A DNA stretch of 64,000 nucleotides from Serratia nematodiphila DZ0503SBS1 (GCF_000738675.1 NZ_JPUX01000002.1:709291-773290), one strand, 5' to 3'; shown: positions 36,642 to 45,563, counted from the stretch's first letter. Made by a program: numbers and translations. Notes: a model not told the origin generated them from the letters alone.

Positions 36642-37882
36642 TCTGGCCGTCCTGCATCGTACAGCTTCCAGGCCGCCTGGAGGGCCTCCCCCTGTTGCGT
36701 GGCGAAGCCCAACCGGTTCAACACCGCCTCCAGCGCCGCCAGCGTTTGCAGCACGCAATCTTTGCGCGCGTTGTAGCCCATGGTGCCGATGCGCCAGATC
36801 TTGCCCTGCAGCGGGCCGAACGAGGTGCCGATTTCGATGGCGAAATCGTTCAGCATCATCTGCCGCACCTGCTCGCCGTGCACCTGCGGCGGGATCATCA
36901 CGCCGAGCACGTTATTCATGCGGTGCTCGAGATCGCCGAACACCGCCAGCCCCATGCCTTGGATGCCCGCCAGCATCGCCGCGCCATGCAGCCGGTGGCG
37001 GGCAATGGCCTGATCCAGCCCTTCCTCGAGGATCACCCGCGCGCATTCTCGCGCCGCGAACAACATGCTGGTGGCTTCGGTATGGTGATTCAGGCGTTCC
37101 GGCCCCCAATAATCCATGATCATGCCGAGGTCGAAATAGTTGGAGTAGATCATCTCGTCGTCGCCGTCGGCATGTTCGGCGGTGCGGATCCCCTCCTCCA
37201 CGCATTTGCGACGACGCACGATCTCTTCAAACTGCGGGCTGAGGGTGACCGGCGAACTGCCGGAAGGGCCGCCCAGGCACTTCTGCAGCCCGGCGGAGAC
37301 CGCATCCAGCCCCCAGGCGTCGGTCTCCAGCGGGTTGCCGCCAAAGGACGCCGTCGCATCGGTATAGAACAGCACGCCGTGGCGGCGACAGATATCGCCC
37401 AGCTCATGCAGCGGCTGCAGCATGGTGGTGGACGTGTCGCCCTGCACCGTCAGCAGCAGACGCGGGCGCACCCGCTTAATCGCGTCTTCGATGCGATCGG
37501 CGCTGAACACCTCGCCCCACGGCGCGTCGATCGTGTGTACCTCGGCGCGACAACGGCGGGCAATTTCGCACAGCAGATGTCCGAAGCGGCCGAATACCGG
37601 CACCAGCACCTTATCGCCCGGACGAATGGCAGAAACCAGCAGCGCCTCGATGCCGGCGCGCGAGGTGCCGTCCACCAGCATCGTCCAGCGGTTTTCGGTG
37701 CGGAACAGCGCGCGATACAGCGCCATGACCTGATTCATGTAACCGGTCATTGCCGGATCGTACTGGCCGATCAGTTGGCTCGACATGGCGCGCAGCACGC
37801 GCGGATCGGCGTTGATCGGCCCCGGCCCCATCAACAGGCGCGCCGGCGGGTTAATCTGTTCGAACTGCGGAGTAGTTAGCAT
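36638..37882 (-). CDS. hpxJ: ureidoglycine-glyoxylate aminotransferase HpxJ
   Basis: A 414-residue PLP-dependent enzyme of the PucG/serine-glyoxylate aminotransferase class. PLP motifs: DGTSRAGIEA (about residue 70), FYTDATASFGGNP and the Schiff-base lysine in GLQKCLGGPSGS. In Klebsiella HpxJ transfers the amino group of (S)-ureidoglycine to glyoxylate, giving oxalurate and glycine, so oxalurate made here feeds HpxWXYZ. It follows the ABC ATPase gene by 46 bases and is coupled to hpxK. Confidence 0.88.
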   Translation of the reverse strand: MLTTPQFEQINPPARLLMGPGPINADPRVLRAMSSQLIGQYDPAMTGYMNQVMALYRALFRTENRWTMLVDGTSRAGIEALLVSAIRPGDKVLVPVFGRFGHLLCEIARRCRAEVHTIDAPWGEVFSADRIEDAIKRVRPRLLLTVQGDTSTTMLQPLHELGDICRRHGVLFYTDATASFGGNPLETDAWGLDAVSAGLQKCLGGPSGSSPVTLSPQFEEIVRRRKCVEEGIRTAEHADGDDEMIYSNYFDLGMIMDYWGPERLNHHTEATSMLFAARECARVILEEGLDQAIARHRLHGAAMLAGIQGMGLAVFGDLEHRMNNVLGVMIPPQVHGEQVRQMMLNDFAIEIGTSFGPLQGKIWRIGTMGYNARKDCVLQTLAALEAVLNRLGFATQQGEALQAAWKLYDAGRPE

Positions 37883-37928
37883 GTTATTTCCTTACCAGCT
37901 TAATAACTTGTCATTTTATTTGCCGAGA

Positions 37929-38672
37929 TCAGGCTTCTGACAACCCGCGCACAGAAGCGATAAACTGTTTCAATTCCTGCGTTTGCGGATTGGCGAACAG
38001 CGTGCGGCTATTTCCCTGCTCCCACACCTTGCCCTGGTGCATGAATACCACCCGGTCGCCCACCTCGCGGGCGAAGCTCATTTCATGAGTGACCAGAATC
38101 AGCGTCATGCCCTCTCGCGCCAACTGTTCCAGCACCTTCAGGACTTCACCCACCAGCTCGGGATCCAGCGCCGAGGTGATCTCATCGCACAGCAACACCT
38201 TCGGTTTCATCGCCAGCGCCCGAGCGATCGCCACCCGCTGCTGTTGCCCGCCGGAAAGGTTGGCCGGCGCGTAATGCATGCGCTCACCCAATCCCACCTT
38301 GTTCAGCATCTGTTCGGCCAACTCGCGGCACTCGGCAGCGCTTTTTTTCAGCACCCGGCGCGGCGCCAGCATCACGTTTTCCAGCGCCGTCATATGCGGG
38401 AACAGGTTAAAGTTCTGAAACACCATGCCAATCGAGCGGCTGATTTCACGCGCCTGCGAATCGCGTTCGGTGATGGTCATGCCGCCCAGTTTGATGCTCC
38501 CTTCCTGATACCCTTCCAGCCCGTTGATACAGCGCAATAGCGTGCTTTTACCAGACCCGCTGCGGCCGATGATCGAGACCACCTGTCCCATGTCGATATC
38601 CAGATCCACGCCCTTCAACACATGATTCTGACCGTAATATTTTTGAACCTGATTAATGGTGATGATCGGCAT
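37929..38672 (-). CDS. polar amino-acid-type ABC transporter ATPase (hpx operon)
   Basis: A 247-residue ABC ATPase: Walker A GRSGSGKST (about residues 36-44), signature LSGGQQQR, Walker B VLLCDEITSALD and the switch histidine in VTHEMSF. It belongs to the HisP/GlnQ class for polar solutes. With the two permeases and binding protein upstream it forms the transporter of the hpxFGHI group, thought to import a purine-breakdown product such as allantoin or allantoate; the substrate is inferred from context. Its start overlaps the preceding permease by 20 bases. Confidence 0.93.
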   Translation of the reverse strand: MPIITINQVQKYYGQNHVLKGVDLDIDMGQVVSIIGRSGSGKSTLLRCINGLEGYQEGSIKLGGMTITERDSQAREISRSIGMVFQNFNLFPHMTALENVMLAPRRVLKKSAAECRELAEQMLNKVGLGERMHYAPANLSGGQQQRVAIARALAMKPKVLLCDEITSALDPELVGEVLKVLEQLAREGMTLILVTHEMSFAREVGDRVVFMHQGKVWEQGNSRTLFANPQTQELKQFIASVRGLSEA

Positions 38673-39309
38673 GGCATTTCTTCTCCAGATAATGGCTGTA
38701 ACGCGACAAGGGATAGCACATCAGGAAATAGCCCAACGCGACCAGACCAAACACCTTGAAGGGCTGATAAGTCACATTGTTCAGCATGGTGCCGGCCTTG
38801 GTCAGCTCGACGAAGCCAATGATCGACGCCAAGGCGGTGCCCTTGATCACCTGAACCGAGAAACCGACGGTCGGCGCAATGGCGATACGCACCGCCTGCG
38901 GCGTGATGACGCGCATCAGCGTCTGCGCGAAACTCAGCCCGAGACAACGGGCTGCCTCCCACTGACCTTTCGGCAAGGCGGCGATGCTGCCGGACCAGAT
39001 ATCCACCAGAAAAGCGCTGGTGAATAGCGTCAGCGCCAGCGCGGCCGCGGTCCATGGGCTGACGTCGACGCCGAACAGCGCCAGACCGAAAAACGCTAAA
39101 AACAGCTGCATCAGCAGCGGCGTGCCCTGAAACAGTTCTGCGTAAACGCGGACAAAACGCATTGCCCAGCGGCGCTTGCTCAGGCGCATCAACACCAGCG
39201 GCAGCGCCACCAGCGTGCCGCCGAAGAACGCCGTCAACGACAGCAGCAGCGTCCAGCGAGCCGCCAACAGCAGATTGCGCACGATGTCCCAATCGGTAAA
39301 CGTCAGCAT
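38653..39309 (-). CDS. ABC transporter permease (hpx operon), second
   Basis: A 218-residue HisM/GlnP-type permease with about five transmembrane helices and the EAA loop WEAARCLGLSFAQTLMRVITPQAVRIAIAP (about residues 115-145), which contacts the ATPase. It pairs with the preceding permease; the two genes share one base at 39309. It ends in a histidine-rich tail (KKCHADHHH). Confidence 0.93.
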   Translation of the reverse strand: MLTFTDWDIVRNLLLAARWTLLLSLTAFFGGTLVALPLVLMRLSKRRWAMRFVRVYAELFQGTPLLMQLFLAFFGLALFGVDVSPWTAAALALTLFTSAFLVDIWSGSIAALPKGQWEAARCLGLSFAQTLMRVITPQAVRIAIAPTVGFSVQVIKGTALASIIGFVELTKAGTMLNNVTYQPFKVFGLVALGYFLMCYPLSRYSHYLEKKCHADHHH

Positions 39310-39974
39310 CAGTTTCGGCTCCCTAAAAAACGCCGCCCGGCGGCCAGCAACAGTTGACGCATCAACAGCGACAACAACAGATAAAGCAGCGCCGTCACCA
39401 GATAGACTTCAAAGCTGAGGAAGGTGCGCGACTGGATCAGGTTGGCGGCGAAGGTCAGCTCTTCGAACGAGACCTGCGACACCACCGAGGATCCCAGCAT
39501 CACGATGATGCACTGGCTCACCAACGCCGGATAAATACGCTGCAGCGACGGCGGCAGTACGATGCGTAAAAAGGTCTGGCTGCGGCTGAGCCCCAACACG
39601 CGTCCCGCTTCCCACTGCCCCTTCGGCGTGACCTGAATGCCGGCGCGAATAATTTCGGTGCTGTAGGCGCCAAGGTTGATCACCATCGCCAGCAGCGCCG
39701 CCTGCCCGGCCGTCAGTTTCCAGCCCAGGCTCGGCAGGCCGAACACGATGAAGAACAACTGCACGACGAACGGCGTGTTGCGCACCACTTCGACGTAAAC
39801 GCCCCAGAGGCGGCTCAGCGCGCCGGCCCGGCCGCTGCGGATCGCCGCGCCGCAAATGCCCAACGCAACCCCCATCAACGTCGCCAGCGCCGTCAGCGCC
39901 ATCGTCGTCAGTAACCCCGCCAACAGCTCAGGCATGTAGGGCCAGAGCGCGGAGAAATTCAGCTGATAGGTCAT
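39309..39974 (-). CDS. ABC transporter permease (hpx operon), first
   Basis: A 221-residue HisM/GlnP-type permease with about five transmembrane helices. The EAA loop reads WEAGRVLGLSRSQTFLRIVLPPSLQRIYPAL (about residues 121-151). It lies 12 bases after the binding-protein gene and is related to, but clearly different from, the following permease, so they would form a heterodimer. Confidence 0.93.
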   Translation of the reverse strand: MTYQLNFSALWPYMPELLAGLLTTMALTALATLMGVALGICGAAIRSGRAGALSRLWGVYVEVVRNTPFVVQLFFIVFGLPSLGWKLTAGQAALLAMVINLGAYSTEIIRAGIQVTPKGQWEAGRVLGLSRSQTFLRIVLPPSLQRIYPALVSQCIIVMLGSSVVSQVSFEELTFAANLIQSRTFLSFEVYLVTALLYLLLSLLMRQLLLAAGRRFLGSRN

Positions 39975-39986
39975 CCGCCGCTCCCG

Positions 39987-40778
39987 TTATGCGCCAAAAC
40001 CATCGGGCAGCGGCGCCTTCAACCATTTCTCCGACAGGCCATTCAGCGTCTTGTCCGCCAGCGCCTGTCCAATCAGCGCATCCACTGTGGCTTTCAAGGC
40101 CGGTTCTCCCTGGCGCAACCCCACGAAGCACGGCGAATCTTTCAACATGAACTTGGCGGCCGGCGCCTTGCCCGGATTCTGGCGCGCAAGGGCGCTCACC
40201 ACCATGTTACCGGTGGCGATGTACTGCACCTGCCCGGAGAGATAGGCCGACAGCGTCGTGTTGTTATCCTCATAACGCTTGATCTGCGCCCCTTTAGGCG
40301 CGCCGTCGCTCAGCACCATATCCTCCACCGCGCCGCGCGTGACGCCGACGGTCTTGCCATCGAGCTGCGCCATGTTCGCCAACGCGCCGTCTTTCGGACC
40401 AAAGACCCCCAGGAAGAACGGCGCATAGGCGCGGCTGAAGGCGATGGTCTTTTCACGCTCCGGATTTTTGCCCAGGCTGGAGATCACCAGATCCACTTTA
40501 TTGGTCTGCAGATAAGGCACCCGGTTGGCGCTGGTGACCGGCACCAACTGCAACTTAAGTTTCATCTTATCGGCCAGATAACGCGCCATATCGATGTCAT
40601 AACCCTGGGGCTGCAGATCGGTGCCCACCGAGCCGAATGGCGGGAAATCCTGCGGCACCGCCACGCGCAGGACGCCGCGCTGCCGGATCTCCTGCAATTG
40701 ATCCGCCATGGTCGGCGCGGCCTGCGCCAGCAAGGCGATCCCGGTGAAAACCGTCCACAGCGTTTTTTTGATGTTCAT
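39987..40778 (-). CDS. periplasmic solute-binding protein (hpx operon)
   Basis: A 263-residue family 3 binding protein with a signal peptide (about residues 1-25, cleaved near TMADQ). The fold motifs GVLRVAVPQDFPPFG, GYDIDMARYLADKM, VDLVISSLGKNPEREKTIAFS and GKTVGVTRGAVED are typical. It is the first gene of the transporter-hpxJK operon, behind a sigma-54 promoter and a candidate NtrC site, so it should be induced by nitrogen limitation. Confidence 0.93.
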   Translation of the reverse strand: MNIKKTLWTVFTGIALLAQAAPTMADQLQEIRQRGVLRVAVPQDFPPFGSVGTDLQPQGYDIDMARYLADKMKLKLQLVPVTSANRVPYLQTNKVDLVISSLGKNPEREKTIAFSRAYAPFFLGVFGPKDGALANMAQLDGKTVGVTRGAVEDMVLSDGAPKGAQIKRYEDNNTTLSAYLSGQVQYIATGNMVVSALARQNPGKAPAAKFMLKDSPCFVGLRQGEPALKATVDALIGQALADKTLNGLSEKWLKAPLPDGFGA

Positions 40779-40802
40779 AGCGTATCCCCGATGGTGAAAA
40801 GA

Positions 40803-40813
40803 TGAAACAAAAG
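40803..40813 (+). promoter_or_regulatory. shared hpx motif, copy 1 (candidate HpxU site)
   Basis: TGAAACAAAAG, the same 11 bases as at 41852-41862 (there on the other strand). It lies 25 bases before the binding-protein start, just downstream of the expected sigma-54 transcription start, a repressor-like position. Confidence 0.45.
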
Positions 40814-40832
40814 ATTCTTACACCACAACCTC

Positions 40833-40849
40833 TGCAACTAATGTGCCAA
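40833..40849 (-). promoter_or_regulatory. sigma-54 promoter of the transporter-hpxJK operon
   Basis: On the minus strand TTGGCACATTAGTTGCA fits the -24/-12 consensus, with GG (40846-40847) and GC (40834-40835) ten bases apart. The expected start is near 40822, about 44 bases before the ATG. Confidence 0.85.
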
Positions 40850-40956
40850 TCGAAAATACGTCGAACCCATGCCTTAACTGGCGCTGATTAACGAGAAAAA
40901 ACCTGCCGGCCTCAGCGGGCCGGCGACGGAGAAAGGGAAGGCAGGCAGGCCAGAGC

Positions 40957-40973
40957 TGCACCAAAAATGTGCA
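40957..40973. promoter_or_regulatory. NtrC-type enhancer site upstream of the hpx transporter operon
   Basis: TGCACCAAAAATGTGCA matches the NtrC consensus TGCACC-N5-GGTGCA at all but one base. It lies about 135-150 bases before the sigma-54 start, the usual enhancer distance. A weaker half-conserved copy follows at 40976-40992. Both are squeezed between the operon and the end of hpxU. Confidence 0.65.
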
Positions 40974-40994
40974 TCAGCACCAAAAAAGCGCCGG

Positions 40995-41837
40995 TTAGCG
41001 CGGTTCCAGTTCGTCCAAATCCTGATACAGACCGGCAATATGATGAATACGCGATCGCCCCTGCTCCAACATCTCATGCAGCAGGGCGTTGCTGAGCAGG
41101 TTACATAAGCTCATGGCGGCTGAATAGCTGTCGAAGGCGGAGACGCTGTCCAGCGAGGCGGCCAAATGCCAGTCCGCCAGCGGGATCAGCGCCTGCGCCT
41201 GCGGTTCGCAGATCAACAGCGTCGGCACCCGGCGAGTTTGCAGCTGCGTCAGTATCGCCTTGAGCTGACGCGGCCGGCGCCGAAACGCCACCACCACCGC
41301 CATATCCTGCGGCGCGAGATCGACCAGCTCCTCCGCCAGCGTCTGGCCGGGCTGCGGCATCAGCAGCACCCGCTCCCGCACCTGCATCAGCTGCTGACGC
41401 AGATGCATGGCTATCGGATAGCTGTTGCGAAATCCCAGCAGCGCGACCCGCCGCGCCCGCGCCAGCGCGGCGATCACCGCGCCGAATTGCTCCACATCGA
41501 GATGGCTCACCCAGTGCGAGAGGTTAGCCATTTCCTGCTTGTAATGCCGCGCCAGCAGCGTATTGCCCTGCACCGCATGCCTCTCGTCGGTCACCGGCAT
41601 GCCGCTCTGGCGCAGGGTGCGCAGCTCAGCGCGCATGTCCTTGTAGCTGCGATACCCCAACCGCTTGAACAGCCTGCTGACCGTGGCTTTAGAAACCCCG
41701 CTCAAGCGCGCCAGCTCGGCGCTGTTGTAACTGATCAGGTCATCGAAATGATCGAGGATAAAGTCGGCGACGCGCTGTTCCTGCGGCGCCAATTGCGGAT
41801 ATTCGTTGCGCAGGCGTTCATCGAAGGGCTGCATCAT
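40995..41837 (-). CDS. hpxU: MurR/RpiR-family regulator HpxU
   Basis: A 280-residue regulator with an N-terminal RpiR helix-turn-helix (ELARLSGVSKATVSRLFKRLGY, about residues 43-64) and a C-terminal SIS sugar-phosphate-type domain (RRVALLGFRNSYPIAMHL onward). It sits between the two hpx operons, transcribed like the first and away from hpxW, so it probably controls both. The start is the first of two ATGs at 41837; the frame stays open far upstream but that part is antisense to hpxW. The effector is unknown. Confidence 0.85.
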   Translation of the reverse strand: MMQPFDERLRNEYPQLAPQEQRVADFILDHFDDLISYNSAELARLSGVSKATVSRLFKRLGYRSYKDMRAELRTLRQSGMPVTDERHAVQGNTLLARHYKQEMANLSHWVSHLDVEQFGAVIAALARARRVALLGFRNSYPIAMHLRQQLMQVRERVLLMPQPGQTLAEELVDLAPQDMAVVVAFRRRPRQLKAILTQLQTRRVPTLLICEPQAQALIPLADWHLAASLDSVSAFDSYSAAMSLCNLLSNALLHEMLEQGRSRIHHIAGLYQDLDELEPR

Positions 41838-41851
41838 CACTCTCGCTGTAA

Positions 41852-41862
41852 CTTTTGTTTCA
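41852..41862 (-). promoter_or_regulatory. shared hpx motif, copy 2 (candidate HpxU site)
   Basis: On the minus strand TGAAACAAAAG, extended as TGAAAC-aaaa-GTTACA into an imperfect dyad. It lies 15 bases before the hpxU start, which suggests autoregulation, and about 85 bases before the expected hpxW start. Confidence 0.45.
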
Positions 41863-41921
41863 CCGGAACATAGCACGCCCCGGCCCCTCACTGACAAGCA
41901 ATTAATCGTCCTGATTAAAAG

Positions 41922-41938
41922 TGGAACGCCTCTTGCTT
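41922..41938 (+). promoter_or_regulatory. sigma-54 promoter of hpxWXYZ
   Basis: TGGAACGCCTCTTGCTT has GG (41923-41924) and GC (41935-41936) ten bases apart, as required for sigma-54 promoters. The expected start is near 41948, 29 bases before the hpxW ATG. No NtrC site of comparable quality was found upstream. Confidence 0.72.
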
Positions 41939-41976
41939 CTGTTATCCAAACGCTCACCTCAGACAAGGGCAGAAAC

Positions 41977-43563
41977 ATGATTAACAGCAATACCGCGCCA
42001 CAGGGCATGGCGGTCACGCCACACCATCTCGCCAGCGAAAGCGCGCTGGCGGTGCTGCGCGAAGGCGGCAACGCCATTGAGGCGATGGTGGCCGCCGCCG
42101 CGACCATCGCCGTGGTCTATCCGCACATGAACGGCATCGGCGGTGACGGTTTCTGGCTGATCGTGCCGCCGCAGGGCGAGCCGCTGACCATCGACGCCAG
42201 CGGCGCCGCCGGCTCGCTGGCGACGCCGGCGCTGTACGCCGGAGAAAGCCGCATCCCGCAGCGCGGCCCAAAAGCGGCGTTGACCGTGGCCGGCACCGTC
42301 GGCGGCTGGCAGGAGGCGTTGGCCTATTCGGCCGAACTGGGCGAAACGCCGCTGCCGCTGTCGCGGCTGCTCGCCGACGCCATACGCTACGCCGCCGACG
42401 GCATTCCGGTCACCGCCTCCCAAGAGGCGGCGACGCGCAGCAAACGCCACGAGCTGGAGGAGTTCGCCCCCTTCGCCCGCATTTACCTGCCGCAGGGAAA
42501 GATCCCGCTTGCCGGCCAACGATTCTGCCAACCGCAGCTGGCCGATACGCTGATCGCACTGAGTGAGGACGGGCTCGACAGTTTTTATCGCGGCCCGCTG
42601 GCTGAAAGCATGGCGGCGGACATGGCGATGTTGGGCATGCCGCTTACCGCTCAGGATCTGGCGAGTTATCGGCCATGCCGCCGTCCTCCGCTGCGCCTGG
42701 AACACCAAAAAGGTGAAATATTCAATCTGGCTCCCCCGACCCAAGGGCTGGTGTCGCTTGCCATCCTCGGGCTGACCGACCGCCTGCCGCTGGTCGGACA
42801 GAGCGAAGGCGCCGTGGTGCACGCCGTGGTCGAGGCCACCAAGCTGGCGTTCGATCTGCGCGACCGTTTCATCACCGATCCGCGCCACATGACGCAGGAT
42901 CCGCAGGCGCTGCTGGCGGCCGACCATTTGGATAGGCTGGCCGGGCGCATCGACGGCCAAAAAGCGGCCGACTGGGGCCAGGGCAAAGGCCCCGGCGATA
43001 CGGTCTGGATGGGGGTGATGGACAGCAGCGGGCTGGCGGTCTCCTTCATTCAGAGCATCTACCACGAATTCGGCAGCGGCGTGGTTCTGCCGAACAGCGG
43101 CGTCCTGTGGCAAAACCGCGGCGCCTCTTTCAGCCTGGACGCCGATCATCTGCTGGCGCTGGCGCCGGGCAAGCAGCCGTTTCATACGCTGAACCCGGCC
43201 GCCGCCCGGCTGTATGACGGACGCACGCTGATCTACGGCTCGATGGGCGGTGACGGCCAGCCACAGACTCAAGCGGCGTTATTCGTGCGGCATGTGGTGC
43301 AAGGGCTGCCGCTGCAGCAGGCGATCAGCGCGCCGCGCTGGCTGCTGGGGCGAACCTGGGGAGAAAGTTCGGACTCGTTGAAGCTTGAGGGGCGCTTTAA
43401 CGCGGCGACCCTCGACTATCTGCGACAGCGCGGCCACGCCGTTGAACTGCTGCCGGCGTTCAGCGAAACGGTCGGCCATGCCGGCGCCATCGTACGCCAC
43501 ACCAACGGCATGTTCGAAGGCGCTTTCGATCCACGAAGCAACGGCAGCGCCGCCGGCTTCTGA
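41977..43563 (+). CDS. hpxW: oxamate amidohydrolase HpxW
   Basis: A 528-residue Ntn-hydrolase of the gamma-glutamyltransferase family. GGT precursors self-cleave before a catalytic threonine; here T342 in GPGDTVWMGVMD is in that place. It lacks the signal peptide of periplasmic GGT, so it is cytoplasmic. The Klebsiella homologue hydrolyses oxamate to oxalate and ammonia in uric acid breakdown. The start at 41977 (MINSNTAPQGMAV) is set by AAGGGC upstream and the family N-terminus. First gene of hpxWXYZ. Confidence 0.9.
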   Translation: MINSNTAPQGMAVTPHHLASESALAVLREGGNAIEAMVAAAATIAVVYPHMNGIGGDGFWLIVPPQGEPLTIDASGAAGSLATPALYAGESRIPQRGPKAALTVAGTVGGWQEALAYSAELGETPLPLSRLLADAIRYAADGIPVTASQEAATRSKRHELEEFAPFARIYLPQGKIPLAGQRFCQPQLADTLIALSEDGLDSFYRGPLAESMAADMAMLGMPLTAQDLASYRPCRRPPLRLEHQKGEIFNLAPPTQGLVSLAILGLTDRLPLVGQSEGAVVHAVVEATKLAFDLRDRFITDPRHMTQDPQALLAADHLDRLAGRIDGQKAADWGQGKGPGDTVWMGVMDSSGLAVSFIQSIYHEFGSGVVLPNSGVLWQNRGASFSLDADHLLALAPGKQPFHTLNPAAARLYDGRTLIYGSMGGDGQPQTQAALFVRHVVQGLPLQQAISAPRWLLGRTWGESSDSLKLEGRFNAATLDYLRQRGHAVELLPAFSETVGHAGAIVRHTNGMFEGAFDPRSNGSAAGF

Positions 43564-43587
43564 CTCTCTTGTTTATCGGGATCGCTT

Positions 43588-43779
43588 ATGAACAATCAAC
43601 ACGCCGCCGATTGGGCGGCCTATATCCACCAGATGGAAACCGTGCTGGCCGTTGAACTGGACGATGTCCGCCGCCGGGAACTGTTGAAACAGATCGAACG
43701 CATCGCCGCGCTGGCCGAACCGCTGATGGCCTTACCGCTGGATCCGCGCCAGGAAATCGCAGGGGTATATCGCCCATGA
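43588..43779 (+). CDS. hpxX: oxalurate catabolism protein HpxX (63 aa)
   Basis: A 63-residue helical protein (DUF4089), with VELDDVRRRELLKQIERIAALAEPLM in the middle. In size and position it resembles GatC-like small subunits that accompany amidase-signature enzymes, and the next gene, coupled by a four-base ATGA overlap, is such an enzyme. A role as partner of HpxY is inferred. Confidence 0.9.
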   Translation: MNNQHAADWAAYIHQMETVLAVELDDVRRRELLKQIERIAALAEPLMALPLDPRQEIAGVYRP

Positions 43780-45170
43780 ACCCCTTAAGCGCCCTGTCGC
43801 TCGCCGAGATCCGTACGGCCCTTGAACGCGGCGCGCTCTCGGCGCGCGAGATCGTCCGGCATACGCTCGATCACATCGACCGTCAGAATCCCGCGCTGAA
43901 CGCCTTTACGCACATCACCCGGGAACGCATGCAAAAAGAAGCCGATCGCCTCGACCGTTCGCGCGCGCTTGGGCAAACGCTGCCCGCTTTGGCCGGCATT
44001 CCCTATGCGGTAAAAAACCTGTTCGACGTCGCCGGTGAAACCACGCTGGCCGGCGCCCGCTTGTTCAGCGAGCGGCCACCGGCCGGCCGCGACGCCTGGG
44101 GCGTCTCCCGGCTGGCGGATCAAGGCGCGTTGCTTTGCGGCATGTTGAACATGGACGCCTACGCCTACGGTTTCACCACCGAGAACAGCCATTACGGCGC
44201 CACCCGAAACCCGCATGACCTCGGACGCATCGCCGGCGGCTCTTCGGGCGGCTCGGCCGCAGCGGTGGCTGCCGGCCTGGTGACCTTTTCGCTCGGCAGC
44301 GACACCAATGGCTCAATACGCGTGCCCGCCTCGCTGTGCGGCATTTATGGTCTGAAACCGACCTTCGGCCGTCTTTCGCGCAGCGGCAGCCAGCCGTTTG
44401 TCGACAGCCTGGATCACATCGGCCCGTTCGCCCGCCGGGTGCACGATCTCGCGACGGTGTATGACGCGATGCAGGGCATCGACGCCGGAGATCCGTTCCA
44501 GAGCGATCGGCCGATTTCCCGCACCGAAACGTTGCTGACGCAGGGCAGCCAGAACCTGCGCTGCGCCGTGTTAGGCGGCTATTTCCTGCAATGGTGCAAT
44601 GATGACGCCAAAGCCGCAGTCAACCAGGTGGCGCAAGCGCTGGCAGCCAGCGCCGAAGTCGAGCTGCCGCAGGCCGAGCTGGCTCGATCGGCGGCCTTTA
44701 TCCTCAGCGCCTCAGAGGGCGGCCATCGCTATCTGCCGCAGTTGCGCAGCCAACCCGAACGCTTCGAGCCACTGTCGCGAGAACGACTGCTGGCCGGCGC
44801 CATGCTCCCCGCCACCTGGTATTTGCAGGCACAGCGCTTTCGTCACGCGTTTCGCCGGCAAGCCGCGCCGCTGTTCAAGCACTGGGACATTTTGATCGCC
44901 CCGGCGACGCCATGCAGCGCCACGCCGATCGGCCAGGAAACGATGCGCATCAACGGCGTCGATCTGCCGATCCGCGCCAGTATGGGCCTGCTGACGCAGC
45001 CGATTTCCTTCCTTGGCCTGCCGGTCGTGACGGTTCCTTTGAAAAGCGCATCCGGTCTGCCGATCGGCCTGCAACTGATCGCCCCGCCGTGGCGCGAAGA
45101 TTTGGCGCTGCGCGCCGCCTATGCGCTGGAATGCGCCGGCATCGCCACTTGCGTCTGCAAACAGGAGTAA
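43776..45170 (+). CDS. hpxY: AtzE-family amidohydrolase HpxY
   Basis: A 464-residue amidase-signature enzyme with the Ser-cisSer-Lys triad: PYAVKNLFDVAG (Lys near 79), and GRIAGGSSGGSAAAVAAGL (cis-Ser near 154), with the nucleophile Ser in GSDTNGSIRVPAS (near 178). Family members cleave ureido or amide bonds, such as biuret-derived carboxybiuret by AtzE. In the hpx pathway it probably splits oxalurate or a related product ahead of HpxW; the exact substrate is not shown by sequence. Confidence 0.9.
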   Translation: MNPLSALSLAEIRTALERGALSAREIVRHTLDHIDRQNPALNAFTHITRERMQKEADRLDRSRALGQTLPALAGIPYAVKNLFDVAGETTLAGARLFSERPPAGRDAWGVSRLADQGALLCGMLNMDAYAYGFTTENSHYGATRNPHDLGRIAGGSSGGSAAAVAAGLVTFSLGSDTNGSIRVPASLCGIYGLKPTFGRLSRSGSQPFVDSLDHIGPFARRVHDLATVYDAMQGIDAGDPFQSDRPISRTETLLTQGSQNLRCAVLGGYFLQWCNDDAKAAVNQVAQALAASAEVELPQAELARSAAFILSASEGGHRYLPQLRSQPERFEPLSRERLLAGAMLPATWYLQAQRFRHAFRRQAAPLFKHWDILIAPATPCSATPIGQETMRINGVDLPIRASMGLLTQPISFLGLPVVTVPLKSASGLPIGLQLIAPPWREDLALRAAYALECAGIATCVCKQE

Positions 45171-45173
45171 TCA

Positions 45174-45563
45174 ATGAACAATGAACATATCGATCGGCCG
45201 GCGGTGCTGGCGGAGGTCAACGCCGCCTTTTACCGCTATGAGCAGGCGTTAATCAGCAATGACATCGATGTGCTGGACGAGTTGTTCTGGCACGACGCGC
45301 GCACGGTGCGCTATGGCGCCACCGAAAGCCTCTACGGTATCGACGAGATCCGCGATTTTCGTCAACGGCGCCCGGCCAACGGACTGGAGCGGCTGTTGGA
45401 AAACACCCAAATCACGACTTTTGGTGAAGATATGGCGGTGGCCAGCACGGAATTTCATCGGCCGGGCAGCAATCGCAGGGGGCGGCAAATGCAAACCTGG
45501 GTCAAACTGCCCTGTGGCTGGCGCATCGTAGCGGCGCACGTCAGCCTGCTCGACGCGCCTTAG
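45174..45563 (+). CDS. hpxZ: oxalurate catabolism protein HpxZ (129 aa)
   Basis: A 129-residue protein of the SnoaL/NTF2-like fold (DUF3225): EVNAAFYRYEQALISNDIDVLDELFWHDARTVRYG is typical of the cone-shaped barrel. It follows hpxY by three bases and is the last gene of hpxWXYZ. Genes of this type accompany AtzE-like amidases, but the role (enzyme, or ligand carrier) is unknown. Confidence 0.9.
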   Translation: MNNEHIDRPAVLAEVNAAFYRYEQALISNDIDVLDELFWHDARTVRYGATESLYGIDEIRDFRQRRPANGLERLLENTQITTFGEDMAVASTEFHRPGSNRRGRQMQTWVKLPCGWRIVAAHVSLLDAP

